Shown here: one piece after another, positions 25,971-34,777 of the stretch
How positions within the stretch are numbered: position 1 is the first letter of the stretch
Layout of the letters: each line of letters opens with the position of its first letter
Program-made: the position numbers and the translations under genes
Notes under the pieces: model-generated
The model's database searches: none
What the model was told of the DNA's origin: nothing
Seen by the model: only the letters and a program-made list of their open reading frames with translations
Assembly (NCBI RefSeq): GCF_009720865.1
Contig: NZ_WNLA01000017.1
Location: forward strand, 95,602-159,601
Length of the DNA stretch: 64,000 nucleotides
Direction: 5' to 3'
DNA from: Pseudoduganella ginsengisoli
GTDB lineage: Bacteria > Pseudomonadota > Gammaproteobacteria > Burkholderiales > Burkholderiaceae_D

Positions 25971-26752
25971 AAACAATCACATCGCGCGACAACGCGCAAT
26001 ACAAGGATTTAAAACATTTGGCCACCAGTTCGCAGGCCCGCAAGAAAGCCGGGCGGACGCTGCTGGATGGCGTGCACCTGGCGCAGGCGTGGCTGGATTT
26101 GCGGGGCTTGCCGGAACAGTGCATCGTCGCTGAACCCGCGCTGAACAACCCGGAAGTGGCTGACATTGTCAATAAAGTACAGCTGGCGCACGGGCATATC
26201 CTGTGCCTGCCGGAGGCGCTGTACCAGGCGGTGTCGCAGGTGGAACATGGTGTCGGCGTCATGTTTTTGGTGGAAACGCCGCACAAGGCGTTGCCTGCCC
26301 GCATGGCTGTAAATGCCGTCGTGCTGGATAACGTGCAAGATCCGGGTAACGTCGGTTCGATCTTGCGCAGTGCGGCAGCGGCCGGCATCAAGCAAGTGTT
26401 TTGCAGCGCCGGCACAGCCTTTTGCTGGTCGCCGAAAGTGCTGCGCGCCGCCATGGGAGCGCATTTTGTTCTGGACATCTTTGAGAACGTGGATTTGCCG
26501 GCGCTGGTTGCTGCATCTAGCATTCCTGTACTGGCTACCAGCGGCTATGCGCAAAAAACGCTGTACGACGTCGATTTGAAACGCCCCGTGGCATGGGTGT
26601 TTGGCCATGAAGGGCAGGGCGTTTCCGACGCGTTGCTGTCGGCTGCCACGCAAACCGTGGTCATCCCGCACCTGGGTAAAGTCGAATCGCTGAACGTGGC
26701 GGCTTGTGCGGCAGTATGCTTTTTCGAGCAAGTCAGGCAGAATCAGGTTTGA
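25967..26752 (+). CDS. TrmH-family (SPOUT) RNA 2'-O-methyltransferase
   Basis: An S-adenosylmethionine-dependent RNA ribose methyltransferase of 261 residues. The N-terminal substrate-binding domain (about 1-95) precedes a SPOUT knot domain with the three family motifs. Motif 1 is VVLDNVQDPGNVGSILRSAAAAG (catalytic Asn and Arg), motif 2 is VFGHEGQGVSDALL, and motif 3 is IPHLGKVESLNVAACAAV. It overlaps rnhB by four bases. The target nucleotide is probably in 23S rRNA, by analogy with RlmB-like enzymes, but cannot be read from sequence. Confidence 0.88.
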   Translation: MKTITSRDNAQYKDLKHLATSSQARKKAGRTLLDGVHLAQAWLDLRGLPEQCIVAEPALNNPEVADIVNKVQLAHGHILCLPEALYQAVSQVEHGVGVMFLVETPHKALPARMAVNAVVLDNVQDPGNVGSILRSAAAAGIKQVFCSAGTAFCWSPKVLRAAMGAHFVLDIFENVDLPALVAASSIPVLATSGYAQKTLYDVDLKRPVAWVFGHEGQGVSDALLSAATQTVVIPHLGKVESLNVAACAAVCFFEQVRQNQV

Positions 26753-26793
26753 GAAGTTGACTAGCGTCAACTAGCGGCAACCTGGAGCTTTTA

Positions 26794-27990
26794 ATGGATA
26801 TTTCGGAGTTGCATTTCCTGGTCGCGGAAGGCGAAGCGGCGCAGCGTGAAGCCTTAGTTGCAATGTTGCAACGGCTGGGGGCAGCCCATGTGGCGGACGC
26901 GCCGGATGGCCACGCGGTGCTGCGCCACCTGTCTTCCGGCATCGGTGCGCCGACGGACATTGTTTTGCTGGACCTGGCTTTGCCGGGTGTCGATGCACTG
27001 GAATTGATCCGCCGCCTGGCGGAAATGGGTTCCACTTCCGGCATTATTGTTGCAGGTGCGCAGAAGGCCGACGTGCTGTTTTCCATTGAAACCATGGCGC
27101 AAGCGTACGGTGTGAACTTGCTGGGCGCGATAGCAAAGCCAGCCGGCGAACAGCGCATCAAGGCATTAGTTGATAATTATGCATTGCCCGAACAGCGTGT
27201 CCATGCGCCTTCTGCGGCGCAATTTTCGTTTACGGATGTGGGGCGTGGATTACAGGCACGCGAATTTGATCCATTTTTTCAGCCTAAAATCGAATTGGAA
27301 ACAGGCCAGGTAAAAGGCTTGGAAATGTTTGCGCGCTGGCGCCATCCGCAGCACGGAATATTAGGTCCTGCCGCATTTATGCCGGCGCTGGAACACCATA
27401 ACCGCATTGATTTTCTTGACTGGTCGATGATTGAAAAGACGGTGGCCGCTTGCCGCACGTTGCATGACCAGGGTATTCCTATTTCATTTTCCATAAACGT
27501 TGACCAGGCAACGCTGGCGCATCCGCAATTCATTGCGCAAATGAATGCGTGCCTGCTGCGCCATCGCATTATGGCGGATTACATTACGTTTGAAATGACG
27601 GAATCCGCCGTGTTATCGGCGGATCCGCATTTCCTGGAGCGTTTATTACGATTACGGATGCAGGGCTTTGGGTTGGCGATTGATGATTATGGTACGGGCC
27701 GTTCTAATCTGCAATTGCTGGCTGCTGTGCCATTTACGGAATTGAAGATCGACCGGAGTTTTGTTGATGGCGCTTCGAGAAAACGCGCGATCAGCACGGT
27801 ATTGAAATCCTGCCTGGGATTGGCACGCAGCCTGGACCGTAAATCCGTGGCGGTCGGCGTGGAAACCAAACAAGACTGGGATTTCCTGCAGGGCCTGGGT
27901 TGTACCTATGCGCAAGGCTATTACATCGCCAAACCCATGCCTGTCGAAGAATTCCCCGCGTGGCTGAATGACTGGCGCCAATTCTTCTAA
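26794..27990 (+). CDS. Receiver-EAL domain protein (predicted c-di-GMP phosphodiesterase)
   Basis: A 398-residue response regulator with an N-terminal receiver domain (about 1-125) and a C-terminal EAL domain (about 150-390). The receiver has the phospho-acceptor Asp in DIVLLDLALPG and the Lys in AIAKPAG, but the usual acidic pair is AEGE and the usual Ser/Thr switch position is VAGA. In the EAL domain the signature is EMF, in KGLEMFARWRHP, so Ala and Leu are replaced. The catalytic Glu is kept, with FSINVD, FEMTES, AIDDYGTGRSN, ELKIDRSFV and VAVGVETKQD providing the other metal and base residues. It is likely active. GGAG precedes the ATG. No partner kinase is adjacent. Confidence 0.88.
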   Translation: MDISELHFLVAEGEAAQREALVAMLQRLGAAHVADAPDGHAVLRHLSSGIGAPTDIVLLDLALPGVDALELIRRLAEMGSTSGIIVAGAQKADVLFSIETMAQAYGVNLLGAIAKPAGEQRIKALVDNYALPEQRVHAPSAAQFSFTDVGRGLQAREFDPFFQPKIELETGQVKGLEMFARWRHPQHGILGPAAFMPALEHHNRIDFLDWSMIEKTVAACRTLHDQGIPISFSINVDQATLAHPQFIAQMNACLLRHRIMADYITFEMTESAVLSADPHFLERLLRLRMQGFGLAIDDYGTGRSNLQLLAAVPFTELKIDRSFVDGASRKRAISTVLKSCLGLARSLDRKSVAVGVETKQDWDFLQGLGCTYAQGYYIAKPMPVEEFPAWLNDWRQFF

Positions 27991-28008
27991 AAACATTCCT
28001 CCCGCAAA

Positions 28009-28046
28009 AAAATGCCGGTCGGTTAAACACCCACCGGCATTTTATT
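28009..28046 (+). terminator. Rho-independent terminator after the REC-EAL gene
   Basis: An 11-base perfect stem AAAATGCCGGT / ACCGGCATTTT with a 13-base loop, ending in T-rich sequence, 18 bases after the stop codon. Confidence 0.85.
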
Positions 28047-28061
28047 TCCGCATTTCAAAAA

Positions 28062-28074
28062 GGTGCCTGGCACC
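28062..28074. repeat. GGTGCCTGGCACC palindrome
   Basis: A perfect 13-base palindrome with a central T, preceded by five A and followed by GAACGG. The same motif family (GGTGCC.GGCACC) is, from memory, seen repeatedly between genes in related betaproteobacteria. Only one copy was found in this window. It lies in the 27991-28282 gap between two convergent transcription units, where I otherwise see only the two terminators. Confidence 0.5.
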
Positions 28075-28230
28075 GAACGGTTTTGAAACAATTCTAAAAG
28101 ATAATCCTGTATAGACAGATTGTGCATACTCAGCCGGTTTTGGTGGGTTTTATGCCAATATTTGGCTTGAACGTGCCAATTTTTATCGCAAGCTGGCCTA
28201 TGAGGGCAGGCAAGGCTAACCAATGGGCGT

Positions 28231-28262
28231 AAAAAAGCCCGCCAGCTTGCGCAAGGCGGGCT
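28231..28262 (-). terminator. Rho-independent terminator after ppsR
   Basis: Read on the minus strand: an 8-base stem AGCCCGCC / GGCGGGCT around an 11-base loop, followed by six T. It lies about 20 bases beyond the ppsR stop. Confidence 0.85.
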
Positions 28263-28282
28263 GTTACCGGAACCGCGTAGTA

Positions 28283-29134
28283 TCAGTATTCTCGGCGGTT
28301 CGGCTTGATCTCCTGCAAGATCGTGGTCGAGATTTCCTCAATTGACTTGGTCGTGGAAGACAGCCAGCGGATACCTTCGCGTTTCATCATGACTTCCGCT
28401 TCATTGACTTCATAGCGGCAATTCTCGATCGACGCATATTTACTGCCCGCGCGGCGCTCGTTACGGATTTCCGACAAGCGTTCCGGCGTAATGCTCAAGC
28501 CAAAAATCTTGTTTTTAAACGAATATAATGCCGAAGGCAATTTGCCGCGTTCAAAATCATCCGGGATCAATGGGTAATTTGCTGCCTTGATACCATACTG
28601 CATCGCCAGATATAAACTGGTCGGCGTTTTGCCCGAGCGCGACACGCCAACGAGAATCACGTCGGCCGACGACAAATTCTTATGCGACTGGCCGTCATCA
28701 TGGGCCAGTGAAAAATTAATCGCCTCGATGCGGTTTTTATATTCTTCGCTATCAACGATATTATGCGACCGGCCTATCGTGTGCGTGGATTTGACGCCTA
28801 ATTCCTGTTCCAGCGGCGCCACAAAGGTTTGAATCAAATCCATGTGCATGGCGTGGGCGCGCTGAATGACTTCCGATAATTCAGTTTTTACCAGCGTTGA
28901 AAATACGATGGGACGCTGGCCATCGGCAATTGCCGCTTCATTGATTTTGCGGACAGCCTCATACGCTTTATCCAGGGTATCAATAAATGGCAGACGGACT
29001 TGACGGAAGCGTAAATCAAACTGGGTCAGCACGGAGTGGCCAAAGGTCTCAGCCGTGATGCCGGTACCATCCGAAACAAAGAAAACCGTACGGGAAGCTT
29101 CCGGCAGGGGAGCGGGGCGTTGCTCAAGCGTCAT
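28283..29134 (-). CDS. ppsR: Phosphoenolpyruvate synthase regulatory protein (kinase/phosphorylase, DUF299)
   Basis: A bifunctional enzyme that inactivates PEP synthase by ADP-dependent phosphorylation and reactivates it by Pi-dependent dephosphorylation. The 283-residue protein has the start RTVFFVSDGTGITAETFGHS and the P-loop GVSRSGKTPTSLYLA. Conserved blocks around SYKNRIEAINFSLAHDDGQ and the C-terminal RWLSSTTKSIEEISTTIL are also family-typical. I chose ATG 29134; a TTG at 29149 gives five more residues and also lacks a good ribosome-binding site. It is divergent from ppsA, its substrate, across 276 bases. Confidence 0.93.
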   Translation of the reverse strand: MTLEQRPAPLPEASRTVFFVSDGTGITAETFGHSVLTQFDLRFRQVRLPFIDTLDKAYEAVRKINEAAIADGQRPIVFSTLVKTELSEVIQRAHAMHMDLIQTFVAPLEQELGVKSTHTIGRSHNIVDSEEYKNRIEAINFSLAHDDGQSHKNLSSADVILVGVSRSGKTPTSLYLAMQYGIKAANYPLIPDDFERGKLPSALYSFKNKIFGLSITPERLSEIRNERRAGSKYASIENCRYEVNEAEVMMKREGIRWLSSTTKSIEEISTTILQEIKPNRREY

Positions 29135-29313
29135 AGTAGTATTACTCAATCTAATAATTGTGAATCGTCAATTTGCGCTATTGGCTGTAGAATGGCACGC
29201 AACGGTACGATTGTGCTGCACAGCGTCAAGATTAACAAGAACAAGCTCCGTGCAGCTGCGTAAGGTGTTTGAGGAACCGTCGCGAGCGGCGGCAATGTTG
29301 GCCGAGCAGCGCA

Positions 29314-29331
29314 GCTGTACGCTTGTACAGC
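29314..29331. other. Small hairpin in the ppsR-ppsA intergenic region
   Basis: A perfect stem GCTGTAC-GCTT-GTACAGC, 80 bases upstream of the ppsA start and flanked by repeated GCAGCGC-type sequence (GAGCAGCGCAG on both sides). It may be a leader structure or an operator in the shared ppsR/ppsA control region. No regulator can be named. Confidence 0.35.
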
Positions 29332-29410
29332 GAGCAGCGCAGACCAACAGTGCAACGCGCAGCAGGTTTATCAGACACCTCAACAAGTTTCTATCATCAG
29401 AAGGTGTCAT

Positions 29411-31849
29411 ATGACTAACTTGAACGTAGCAACTTTGAAGGAGCAGCAAGATGGACAAGCCACGTACGTGGCTTCGTTCGAACACTTGCGCATGACGGAC
29501 GTCGAGTCCGTTGGCGGCAAGAATGCTTCGCTGGGCGAGATGATTTCCCAGCTGGCTGGCGCCGGCGTGCGCGTGCCTGGCGGTTTCGCCACCACGGCCC
29601 AGGCTTTCCGCGACTTCCTGTCGCACTCGGTGGACGGCGGCAAATCGCTGGCAGACCGTATCGCCGACCGCCTGGCCGGGCTGGACATTGACGATGTCCG
29701 TTCGCTGGCCCAGGCCGGCGCGGAAATCCGCCAATGGATCATCGACACCCCGTTCCAGCCACGCCTGGAAGCGGAAATCAAATCCTTCTATGAAAAGCTG
29801 GTGGCTGACTCGTCGACCGAAGTGTCGTTCGCTGTCCGCTCGTCCGCGACCGCGGAAGACTTGCCAGACGCATCGTTCGCAGGCCAGCAAGAAACCTTCC
29901 TGAACGTCGTGGGCATTGAAAATGTCCTGGACGCAATGAAACACGTGTTTGCGTCGCTGTACAATGATCGCGCTATCTCATACCGCGTCCACAAAGGCTT
30001 CACCCACGCTGAAGTGGCCTTGTCGGCCGGTGTGCAGCGCATGGTGCGTTCCGATGTCGGCGCGGCTGGCGTGATGTTCACTATCGATACGGAATCGGGC
30101 TTCAAGGATGTCGTATTCGTCACGTCGTCGTATGGCCTGGGCGAAACCGTGGTGCAGGGCGCCGTGAACCCGGACGAGTTCTACGTGCACAAGCCAATGC
30201 TGGAACAGGGCAAGTCCCCTGTCATCCGCCGCAACATCGGTTCCAAGCTGATCAAAATGGAATTCACCAACGAAGCCAAAGCCGGCCGTTCCGTGAAAAC
30301 CGTTGACGTCCCGGTGGAATTGCGCAACCGCTACTCGCTGACCGATGCGGAAGTTGTGGAACTGGCGAAATACGCTGTCATCATTGAACGCCACTACGGC
30401 CGTCCGATGGACATCGAGTGGGGTAAGGATGGCCGTGACGGCAAGCTGTATATCTTGCAAGCCCGCCCGGAAACCGTTAAATCGCAACAGAAATCCAATG
30501 AGGCGCAGCAGCGCTTCAAGCTGAAGTCCACCGGCACCGTGCTGGCGTCCGGCCGCGCCATCGGCCAGAAGATCGGCGCGGGCCCTGTGCGCGTGATTTC
30601 CGACCCGTCGGAAATGGAACGTGTGCAGCCTGGCGACGTGCTGGTTGCCGACATGACCGACCCGAACTGGGAACCTGTCATGAAGCGCGCTTCGGCCATC
30701 GTGACCAACCGTGGCGGCCGTACCTGCCATGCTGCAATTATCGCCCGTGAACTGGGCGTGCCAGCCGTCGTGGGCTGCGGCGACGCGACCGACGTCTTGA
30801 AAGACGGCACGTTCGTGACCGTATCGTGCGCGGAAGGCGATGAAGGCAAGATTTACGACGGCCTGCTGGAAACTGAAGTAACGGAAGTGTCGCGCGGTGC
30901 GCTGCCGGAACTGAAGACCAAGATCATGCTGAACGTGGGTAACCCGCAGCTGGCCTTCGACTTCCAGTCCGTACCGAATGCCGGCGTGGGCCTGGCCCGT
31001 TTGGAATTCATCATCAACAACAACATCGGCGTGCACCCGAAAGCCATCCTGGAATACCCGCACATCGACGCCGACTTGAAGAAAGCCGTGGAATCGGTGG
31101 CCCGTGGCCACGCTTCGCCGAAGGCGTTCTACGTCGACAAGCTGGCCGAAGGCATCGCCACCATTGCCGCAGCATTCTGGCCGAAGAAAGTCATTGTGCG
31201 CATGTCCGACTTCAAGTCGAACGAGTACAAGAAACTGATCGGTGGTTCCCGCTATGAGCCGGACGAAGAAAACCCGATGCTGGGCTTCCGCGGTGCGGCG
31301 CGCTACCTGTCGGCGGACTTCGCCGGTGCATTCGAAATGGAATGCGCGGCCATGAAGCGCGTGCGTAACGACATGGGCCTGACCAACGTGGAAATCATGG
31401 TGCCGTTCGTGCGTACGCTGGGCCAGGCCGAGAAAGTCGTGAACCTGCTGGCAGCCAATGGCCTCAAGCGCGGCGAAAACGGCCTGCGCCTGATCATGAT
31501 GTGCGAAGTGCCTTCGAACGCTGTGCTGGCCGAGCGCTTCCTGGAACACTTCGACGGCTTCTCGATTGGTTCGAACGACCTGACCCAGCTGACGCTGGGC
31601 CTGGACCGCGATTCCGGCATGGAATTGCTGGCGGCGGACTTCGACGAGCGCGATCCAGCCGTTCAAGAGTTGCTGAAACTGGCGATCCAGGCGTGCCGCA
31701 AGCAGGGCAAGTACATTGGCATCTGCGGCCAGGGTCCTTCCGACCATCCGGAACTGGCCGTGTGGCTGATGCAGCAAGGTATCGAATCGATGTCGCTGAA
31801 CCCGGACTCGGTCATCGATACGTGGCAAAAACTGGCGTCGATGCAGTAA
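29411..31849 (+). CDS. ppsA: Phosphoenolpyruvate synthase
   Basis: Converts pyruvate, ATP and water to PEP, AMP and Pi, allowing gluconeogenesis from three-carbon substrates. The 812-residue protein has an N-terminal ATP-grasp domain (VESVGGKNASLGEMISQL and VRSSATAEDLPDASFAGQQETFLN) and the swivelling phospho-histidine domain with TNRGGRTCHAAIIARELGVPAVVG near residue 435. The C-terminal TIM barrel holds the PEP site (GLARLEFIINN, FSIGSNDLTQLTLGLDRDS, GICGQGPSDHPE). AGAAGG lies upstream of ATG 29411. Activity is expected to be set by the divergent ppsR product. Confidence 0.96.
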   Translation: MTNLNVATLKEQQDGQATYVASFEHLRMTDVESVGGKNASLGEMISQLAGAGVRVPGGFATTAQAFRDFLSHSVDGGKSLADRIADRLAGLDIDDVRSLAQAGAEIRQWIIDTPFQPRLEAEIKSFYEKLVADSSTEVSFAVRSSATAEDLPDASFAGQQETFLNVVGIENVLDAMKHVFASLYNDRAISYRVHKGFTHAEVALSAGVQRMVRSDVGAAGVMFTIDTESGFKDVVFVTSSYGLGETVVQGAVNPDEFYVHKPMLEQGKSPVIRRNIGSKLIKMEFTNEAKAGRSVKTVDVPVELRNRYSLTDAEVVELAKYAVIIERHYGRPMDIEWGKDGRDGKLYILQARPETVKSQQKSNEAQQRFKLKSTGTVLASGRAIGQKIGAGPVRVISDPSEMERVQPGDVLVADMTDPNWEPVMKRASAIVTNRGGRTCHAAIIARELGVPAVVGCGDATDVLKDGTFVTVSCAEGDEGKIYDGLLETEVTEVSRGALPELKTKIMLNVGNPQLAFDFQSVPNAGVGLARLEFIINNNIGVHPKAILEYPHIDADLKKAVESVARGHASPKAFYVDKLAEGIATIAAAFWPKKVIVRMSDFKSNEYKKLIGGSRYEPDEENPMLGFRGAARYLSADFAGAFEMECAAMKRVRNDMGLTNVEIMVPFVRTLGQAEKVVNLLAANGLKRGENGLRLIMMCEVPSNAVLAERFLEHFDGFSIGSNDLTQLTLGLDRDSGMELLAADFDERDPAVQELLKLAIQACRKQGKYIGICGQGPSDHPELAVWLMQQGIESMSLNPDSVIDTWQKLASMQ

Positions 31850-31873
31850 TTCACTGACGCTGAAGCAGGACTG

Positions 31874-31907
31874 AACCCCCGCCGCCGTTATGGTGGCGGG
31901 GGTTTTT
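31874..31907 (+). terminator. Rho-independent terminator after ppsA
   Basis: A perfect 10-base stem AACCCCCGCC / GGCGGGGGTT with an 11-base loop and a short T run. Any start of the next gene within it, such as the GTG at 31890, is therefore unlikely. Confidence 0.9.
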
Positions 31908-31922
31908 AATTTCTTTCCTCAC

Positions 31923-33281
31923 ATGGCCGACTTACTGAAAAAACTCAACCGCAATCCTTTCACCGGCTGGCTGGTGCGCGCACTGGGGCTGCCCAATCCC
32001 GTGGACCTGGCGCGCCATGGCGGCAGCTATGAAGCGCAACCGCTGAAAGGCCGACGCGCCTTGCTGTGCCGTTCGCCGGAAGGCTACGCGGCAGGGCAGC
32101 TGGCGTGCGCGCTGGCGGCCGATGGCGCCGCGGTCATCCACGCGCTGCCGCAGGCTGCCAATGAAAAAATCGACATTGTCGTCATGGATGCCACCGGCTG
32201 CACGACGCCGGGCCAGATGCGGGCCCTGTACGATGCCTTCCACCCCGTGATGCCGCGCATCGCACGCAATGGCCGGGTGCTGATCACTGCGCCAGATCTG
32301 GCTGAAGCGGCCGACGCGGTGGCGGCGGCAACGGCGCGCGGCGTCGAAGGCTTTTGCCGTTCGCTGGGCAAGGAGCTGGGCCGCAAAGGCATCACGGCCA
32401 ACCTGGCGTATGTGCAGCGCGAAGCGGCGGACCGGCTCGATGGTTTGATTCACTTCTTTTGCGGCAAACAGGCGGCGTATGTATCCGGCCAGGCCGTCAC
32501 CGTGACGATGCAGGTCAAAGCGCCTAACGCGGTGCTGTTTGCTCCCATGTTGCCGGGCAAGGTCGCGCTGGTGACGGGCGCCGCGCGCGGCATCGGACTG
32601 GCCACGGCGGAACGCCTGGCGCAGGAAGGCGCTACCGTCATTTGCGCCGACGTGCCGGCCGCGTCGCGGGAACTTGATGCGCTGTGCAGCCGGATTGGCG
32701 GCATGCCGCTGGAACTGGACATTGCCGCGCAAGATGCTGCCGGACAGTTGGCTGCTTTGCTGGTCGAGCGCTTCGGCGGCGTGGATATCGTCGTGCATAA
32801 CGCGGGCATTACCCGCGACAAGACGCTGGGCAAAATGGATGGCGGCGCGTGGGATGCCGTGCTGAACGTGAACTTTGCCGCCATTGCCGCCATCGACCGG
32901 GCGCTGCTGTCCGGGCGCGTGTTGCGCGATGAAGGCCGCATCGTGTGCCTGTCGTCCATCAGCGGCGTGGCGGGCAATTTCGGGCAAACCAACTATGCCG
33001 CTACGAAAGCCGCATTGATCGGCTATGTGGCGGCGCTGGCGCCTGCGGTCGCGGCGCGCGGCATCACTGTCAATGCCGTGGCGCCGGGGTTCATTGAAAC
33101 CGCCATGGTCGCGAAAATGCCATTCATGACGCGGGAGCTGGGGCGCCGCCTCAATTCCGTACAGCAGGGCGGTTTGCCGCGCGACGTGGCCGAGCTGATT
33201 ACCTTCCTGTGCACGCCCGGTGCACACGGCATTACGGGCAATACCATCCGCGTCTGCGGCCAGGGGCTGATTGGCGCTTGA
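31923..33281 (+). CDS. High-molecular-weight FabG-type 3-oxoacyl-ACP reductase
   Basis: An NAD(P)H-dependent short-chain reductase of 452 residues, nearly twice the length of ordinary FabG. The first 200 residues are a degenerate Rossmann domain lacking the glycine-rich motif. The second half (about 205-452) is a complete FabG with TGAARGIG, HNAGITRDKTLGKMD, the catalytic Ser in SSISG and YAATK, and ends in a dimer-forming VCGQGLIGA. This layout is that of mycobacterial FabG4 and similar bacterial proteins, which reduce 3-oxoacyl-CoA or -ACP. Start ATG 31923 avoids the ppsA terminator. The physiological substrate is unknown. Confidence 0.88.
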   Translation: MADLLKKLNRNPFTGWLVRALGLPNPVDLARHGGSYEAQPLKGRRALLCRSPEGYAAGQLACALAADGAAVIHALPQAANEKIDIVVMDATGCTTPGQMRALYDAFHPVMPRIARNGRVLITAPDLAEAADAVAAATARGVEGFCRSLGKELGRKGITANLAYVQREAADRLDGLIHFFCGKQAAYVSGQAVTVTMQVKAPNAVLFAPMLPGKVALVTGAARGIGLATAERLAQEGATVICADVPAASRELDALCSRIGGMPLELDIAAQDAAGQLAALLVERFGGVDIVVHNAGITRDKTLGKMDGGAWDAVLNVNFAAIAAIDRALLSGRVLRDEGRIVCLSSISGVAGNFGQTNYAATKAALIGYVAALAPAVAARGITVNAVAPGFIETAMVAKMPFMTRELGRRLNSVQQGGLPRDVAELITFLCTPGAHGITGNTIRVCGQGLIGA

Positions 33282-33337
33282 AAATTGGCTACAATGCAAG
33301 TAAGGCGGGCGGCACGGCTGACAGCCTGAATCCAATC

Positions 33338-33376
33338 AAACCTGCCGCCTGACCGGGCCGCAGGTTTTATTTTTTT
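33338..33376 (+). terminator. Rho-independent terminator between fabG-like gene and nfeD
   Basis: Stem AAACCTGC / GCAGGTTT, extended inside by a few G-C pairs after one mismatch, followed by a long T-rich tract. It ends ten bases before the nfeD start, so the nfeD operon's promoter must lie upstream with read-through, or within this hairpin region. Confidence 0.75.
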
Positions 33377-33386
33377 CGGAGGCTGT

Positions 33387-33806
33387 ATGTCTGACTGGTC
33401 GTTCTGGTTATGGGCAGCGGGCGTGACGGTGGTGCTGGAACTGCTGACGGGTACCTTTTACCTGCTGATGATTGCCATCGGCCTGGCGGCAGGGGCGCTG
33501 GCTGCCTTTGCCGGCGGCGGCTGGCCGGCGCAAACGCTGGTTGCCGCCGTGGTGGGCGTGCTGGCGACGGGGCTGCTGTGGCGCAGCAAGGCAGGCCGGC
33601 CGCAGACGGTGGATGCGGCGGTCGACCCCAACGTGAATATGGATATCGGCCAGACTGTCAATGTGCCGGGCTGGCAAAACGGCATGGCGCGCGTGATGTA
33701 CCGGGGCGCGCTGTGGGATGTGGAGCTGGCGGCGGGCAGTCCGCTGGCGGCAGGCGTGTACACGATACGCGAAGTACGGGGCAGCAGGCTGATTGTCGGG
33801 GCTTAA
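33387..33806 (+). CDS. NfeD family protein
   Basis: A small inner-membrane protein of 139 residues. Two or three hydrophobic helices (about 5-65, including LTGTFYLLMIAIGLAAGALAAF) are followed by a soluble OB-fold domain (about 75-139) with WQNGMARVMYRGALWDVEL. NfeD proteins partner with SPFH/stomatin-family proteins, and here the paraslipin gene follows 33 bases downstream, the usual pair. They are thought to help organise membrane microdomains and quality control. TCGGAGG precedes the start. Confidence 0.88.
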   Translation: MSDWSFWLWAAGVTVVLELLTGTFYLLMIAIGLAAGALAAFAGGGWPAQTLVAAVVGVLATGLLWRSKAGRPQTVDAAVDPNVNMDIGQTVNVPGWQNGMARVMYRGALWDVELAAGSPLAAGVYTIREVRGSRLIVGA

Positions 33807-33839
33807 ACACGGTGCCTCATTTAACTACCGGAGAACTGA

Positions 33840-34766
33840 ATGGAAATCGGAATCGGCAACGTCACGTTTATCTTGTTTATTCTTGCGCTGGTGTTCGTCT
33901 TTAAAACCATCAACGTGGTGCCGCAGCAGCACGCCTGGGTGGTGGAGCGGCTGGGCAAATACCATGCGACGCTGGGGCCGGGCCTGAATATCGTCGTGCC
34001 TTTTGTCGACCGTATCGCGTACAAGCACGTGCTGAAGGAAATCCCGCTCGATGTGCCGCCGCAGGTGTGCATCACGAAGGACAACACGCAGCTGCAAGTG
34101 GACGGCATCCTGTATTTCCAGGTGACGGATGCGATGCGCGCGTCGTATGGTTCGTCAAACTACATCGCCGCCATTACGCAGCTGGCGCAAACCACGCTGC
34201 GTTCCGTCGTGGGCCGCATGGAGCTGGATAAAACGTTTGAAGAACGGGAGCACATCAACATGGCGGTGGTCAATGCGATCGATGAATCGGCCGCCAACTG
34301 GGGTGTCAAAGTCCTTCGCTATGAAATCAAGGATTTGACGCCGCCGGCAGAAATCCTGCACGCGATGCAGGCGCAAATCACGGCAGAGCGCAGCAAGCGC
34401 GCACTGATCGCGGCATCGGAAGGCCGCAAGCAAGAGCAAATCAATATCGCCAATGGTGAACGGGAAGCGGCAATTGCCCGCTCCGAGGGCGACAAGCAAT
34501 CGGCCATCAACCGCGCGCAAGGCGAAGCGGCGGCCATCATTGCAATTGCCGACGCGACGTCTGCCGCATTGCGCCAGGTGGGCGCCGCCATCCAGTCGCC
34601 GGGCGGAGATGGGGCCGTGCAGCTGAAGGTGGCGGAACAATATGTGGGCGCGTTTGAAAAACTCGCCAAGACCAATAACTCGCTGATCGTGCCCGCCAAC
34701 ATGGGCGACATGAGCAGCCTGATTGCCACCGCGCTGCAAGTGGTGAAGTCACAGCAAAAGACGTAA
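33840..34766 (+). CDS. SPFH/Band 7 paraslipin (QmcA-like)
   Basis: A membrane-anchored stomatin-like protein of 308 residues. One N-terminal membrane helix (about 6-25, VTFILFILALVFVFKTIN) is followed by the SPFH domain (about 26-190, QQHAWVVERLGKYHATLGPGLNIVVPFVDR). A long charged coiled coil follows (AQITAERSKRALIAASEGRKQEQINIANGE and on), then a Gly-rich C-terminus. Family members oligomerise into cages with the FtsH protease or NfeD partner. It is the second gene of the nfeD pair. Confidence 0.92.
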   Translation: MEIGIGNVTFILFILALVFVFKTINVVPQQHAWVVERLGKYHATLGPGLNIVVPFVDRIAYKHVLKEIPLDVPPQVCITKDNTQLQVDGILYFQVTDAMRASYGSSNYIAAITQLAQTTLRSVVGRMELDKTFEEREHINMAVVNAIDESAANWGVKVLRYEIKDLTPPAEILHAMQAQITAERSKRALIAASEGRKQEQINIANGEREAAIARSEGDKQSAINRAQGEAAAIIAIADATSAALRQVGAAIQSPGGDGAVQLKVAEQYVGAFEKLAKTNNSLIVPANMGDMSSLIATALQVVKSQQKT

Positions 34767-34777
34767 AGGGGAAAGCA

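Noticed and set aside
28023..28223. 66-codon minus-strand frame across the GGTGCC palindrome
   Set aside because: It covers a terminator and a dispersed-type palindrome, has no ribosome-binding site and no recognisable domain.
29978..31828. 616-codon minus-strand open frame opposite ppsA
   Set aside because: Antisense shadow of a strongly coding gene; composition is typical of such artefacts.
31890..31922. GTG start 11 codons upstream of the long FabG gene
   Set aside because: It lies within the ppsA terminator hairpin; the ATG at 31923 begins the conserved chain.
33266..33295. Promoter for nfeD around TACAAT
   Set aside because: No -35 at acceptable spacing, and a terminator lies between it and the gene.
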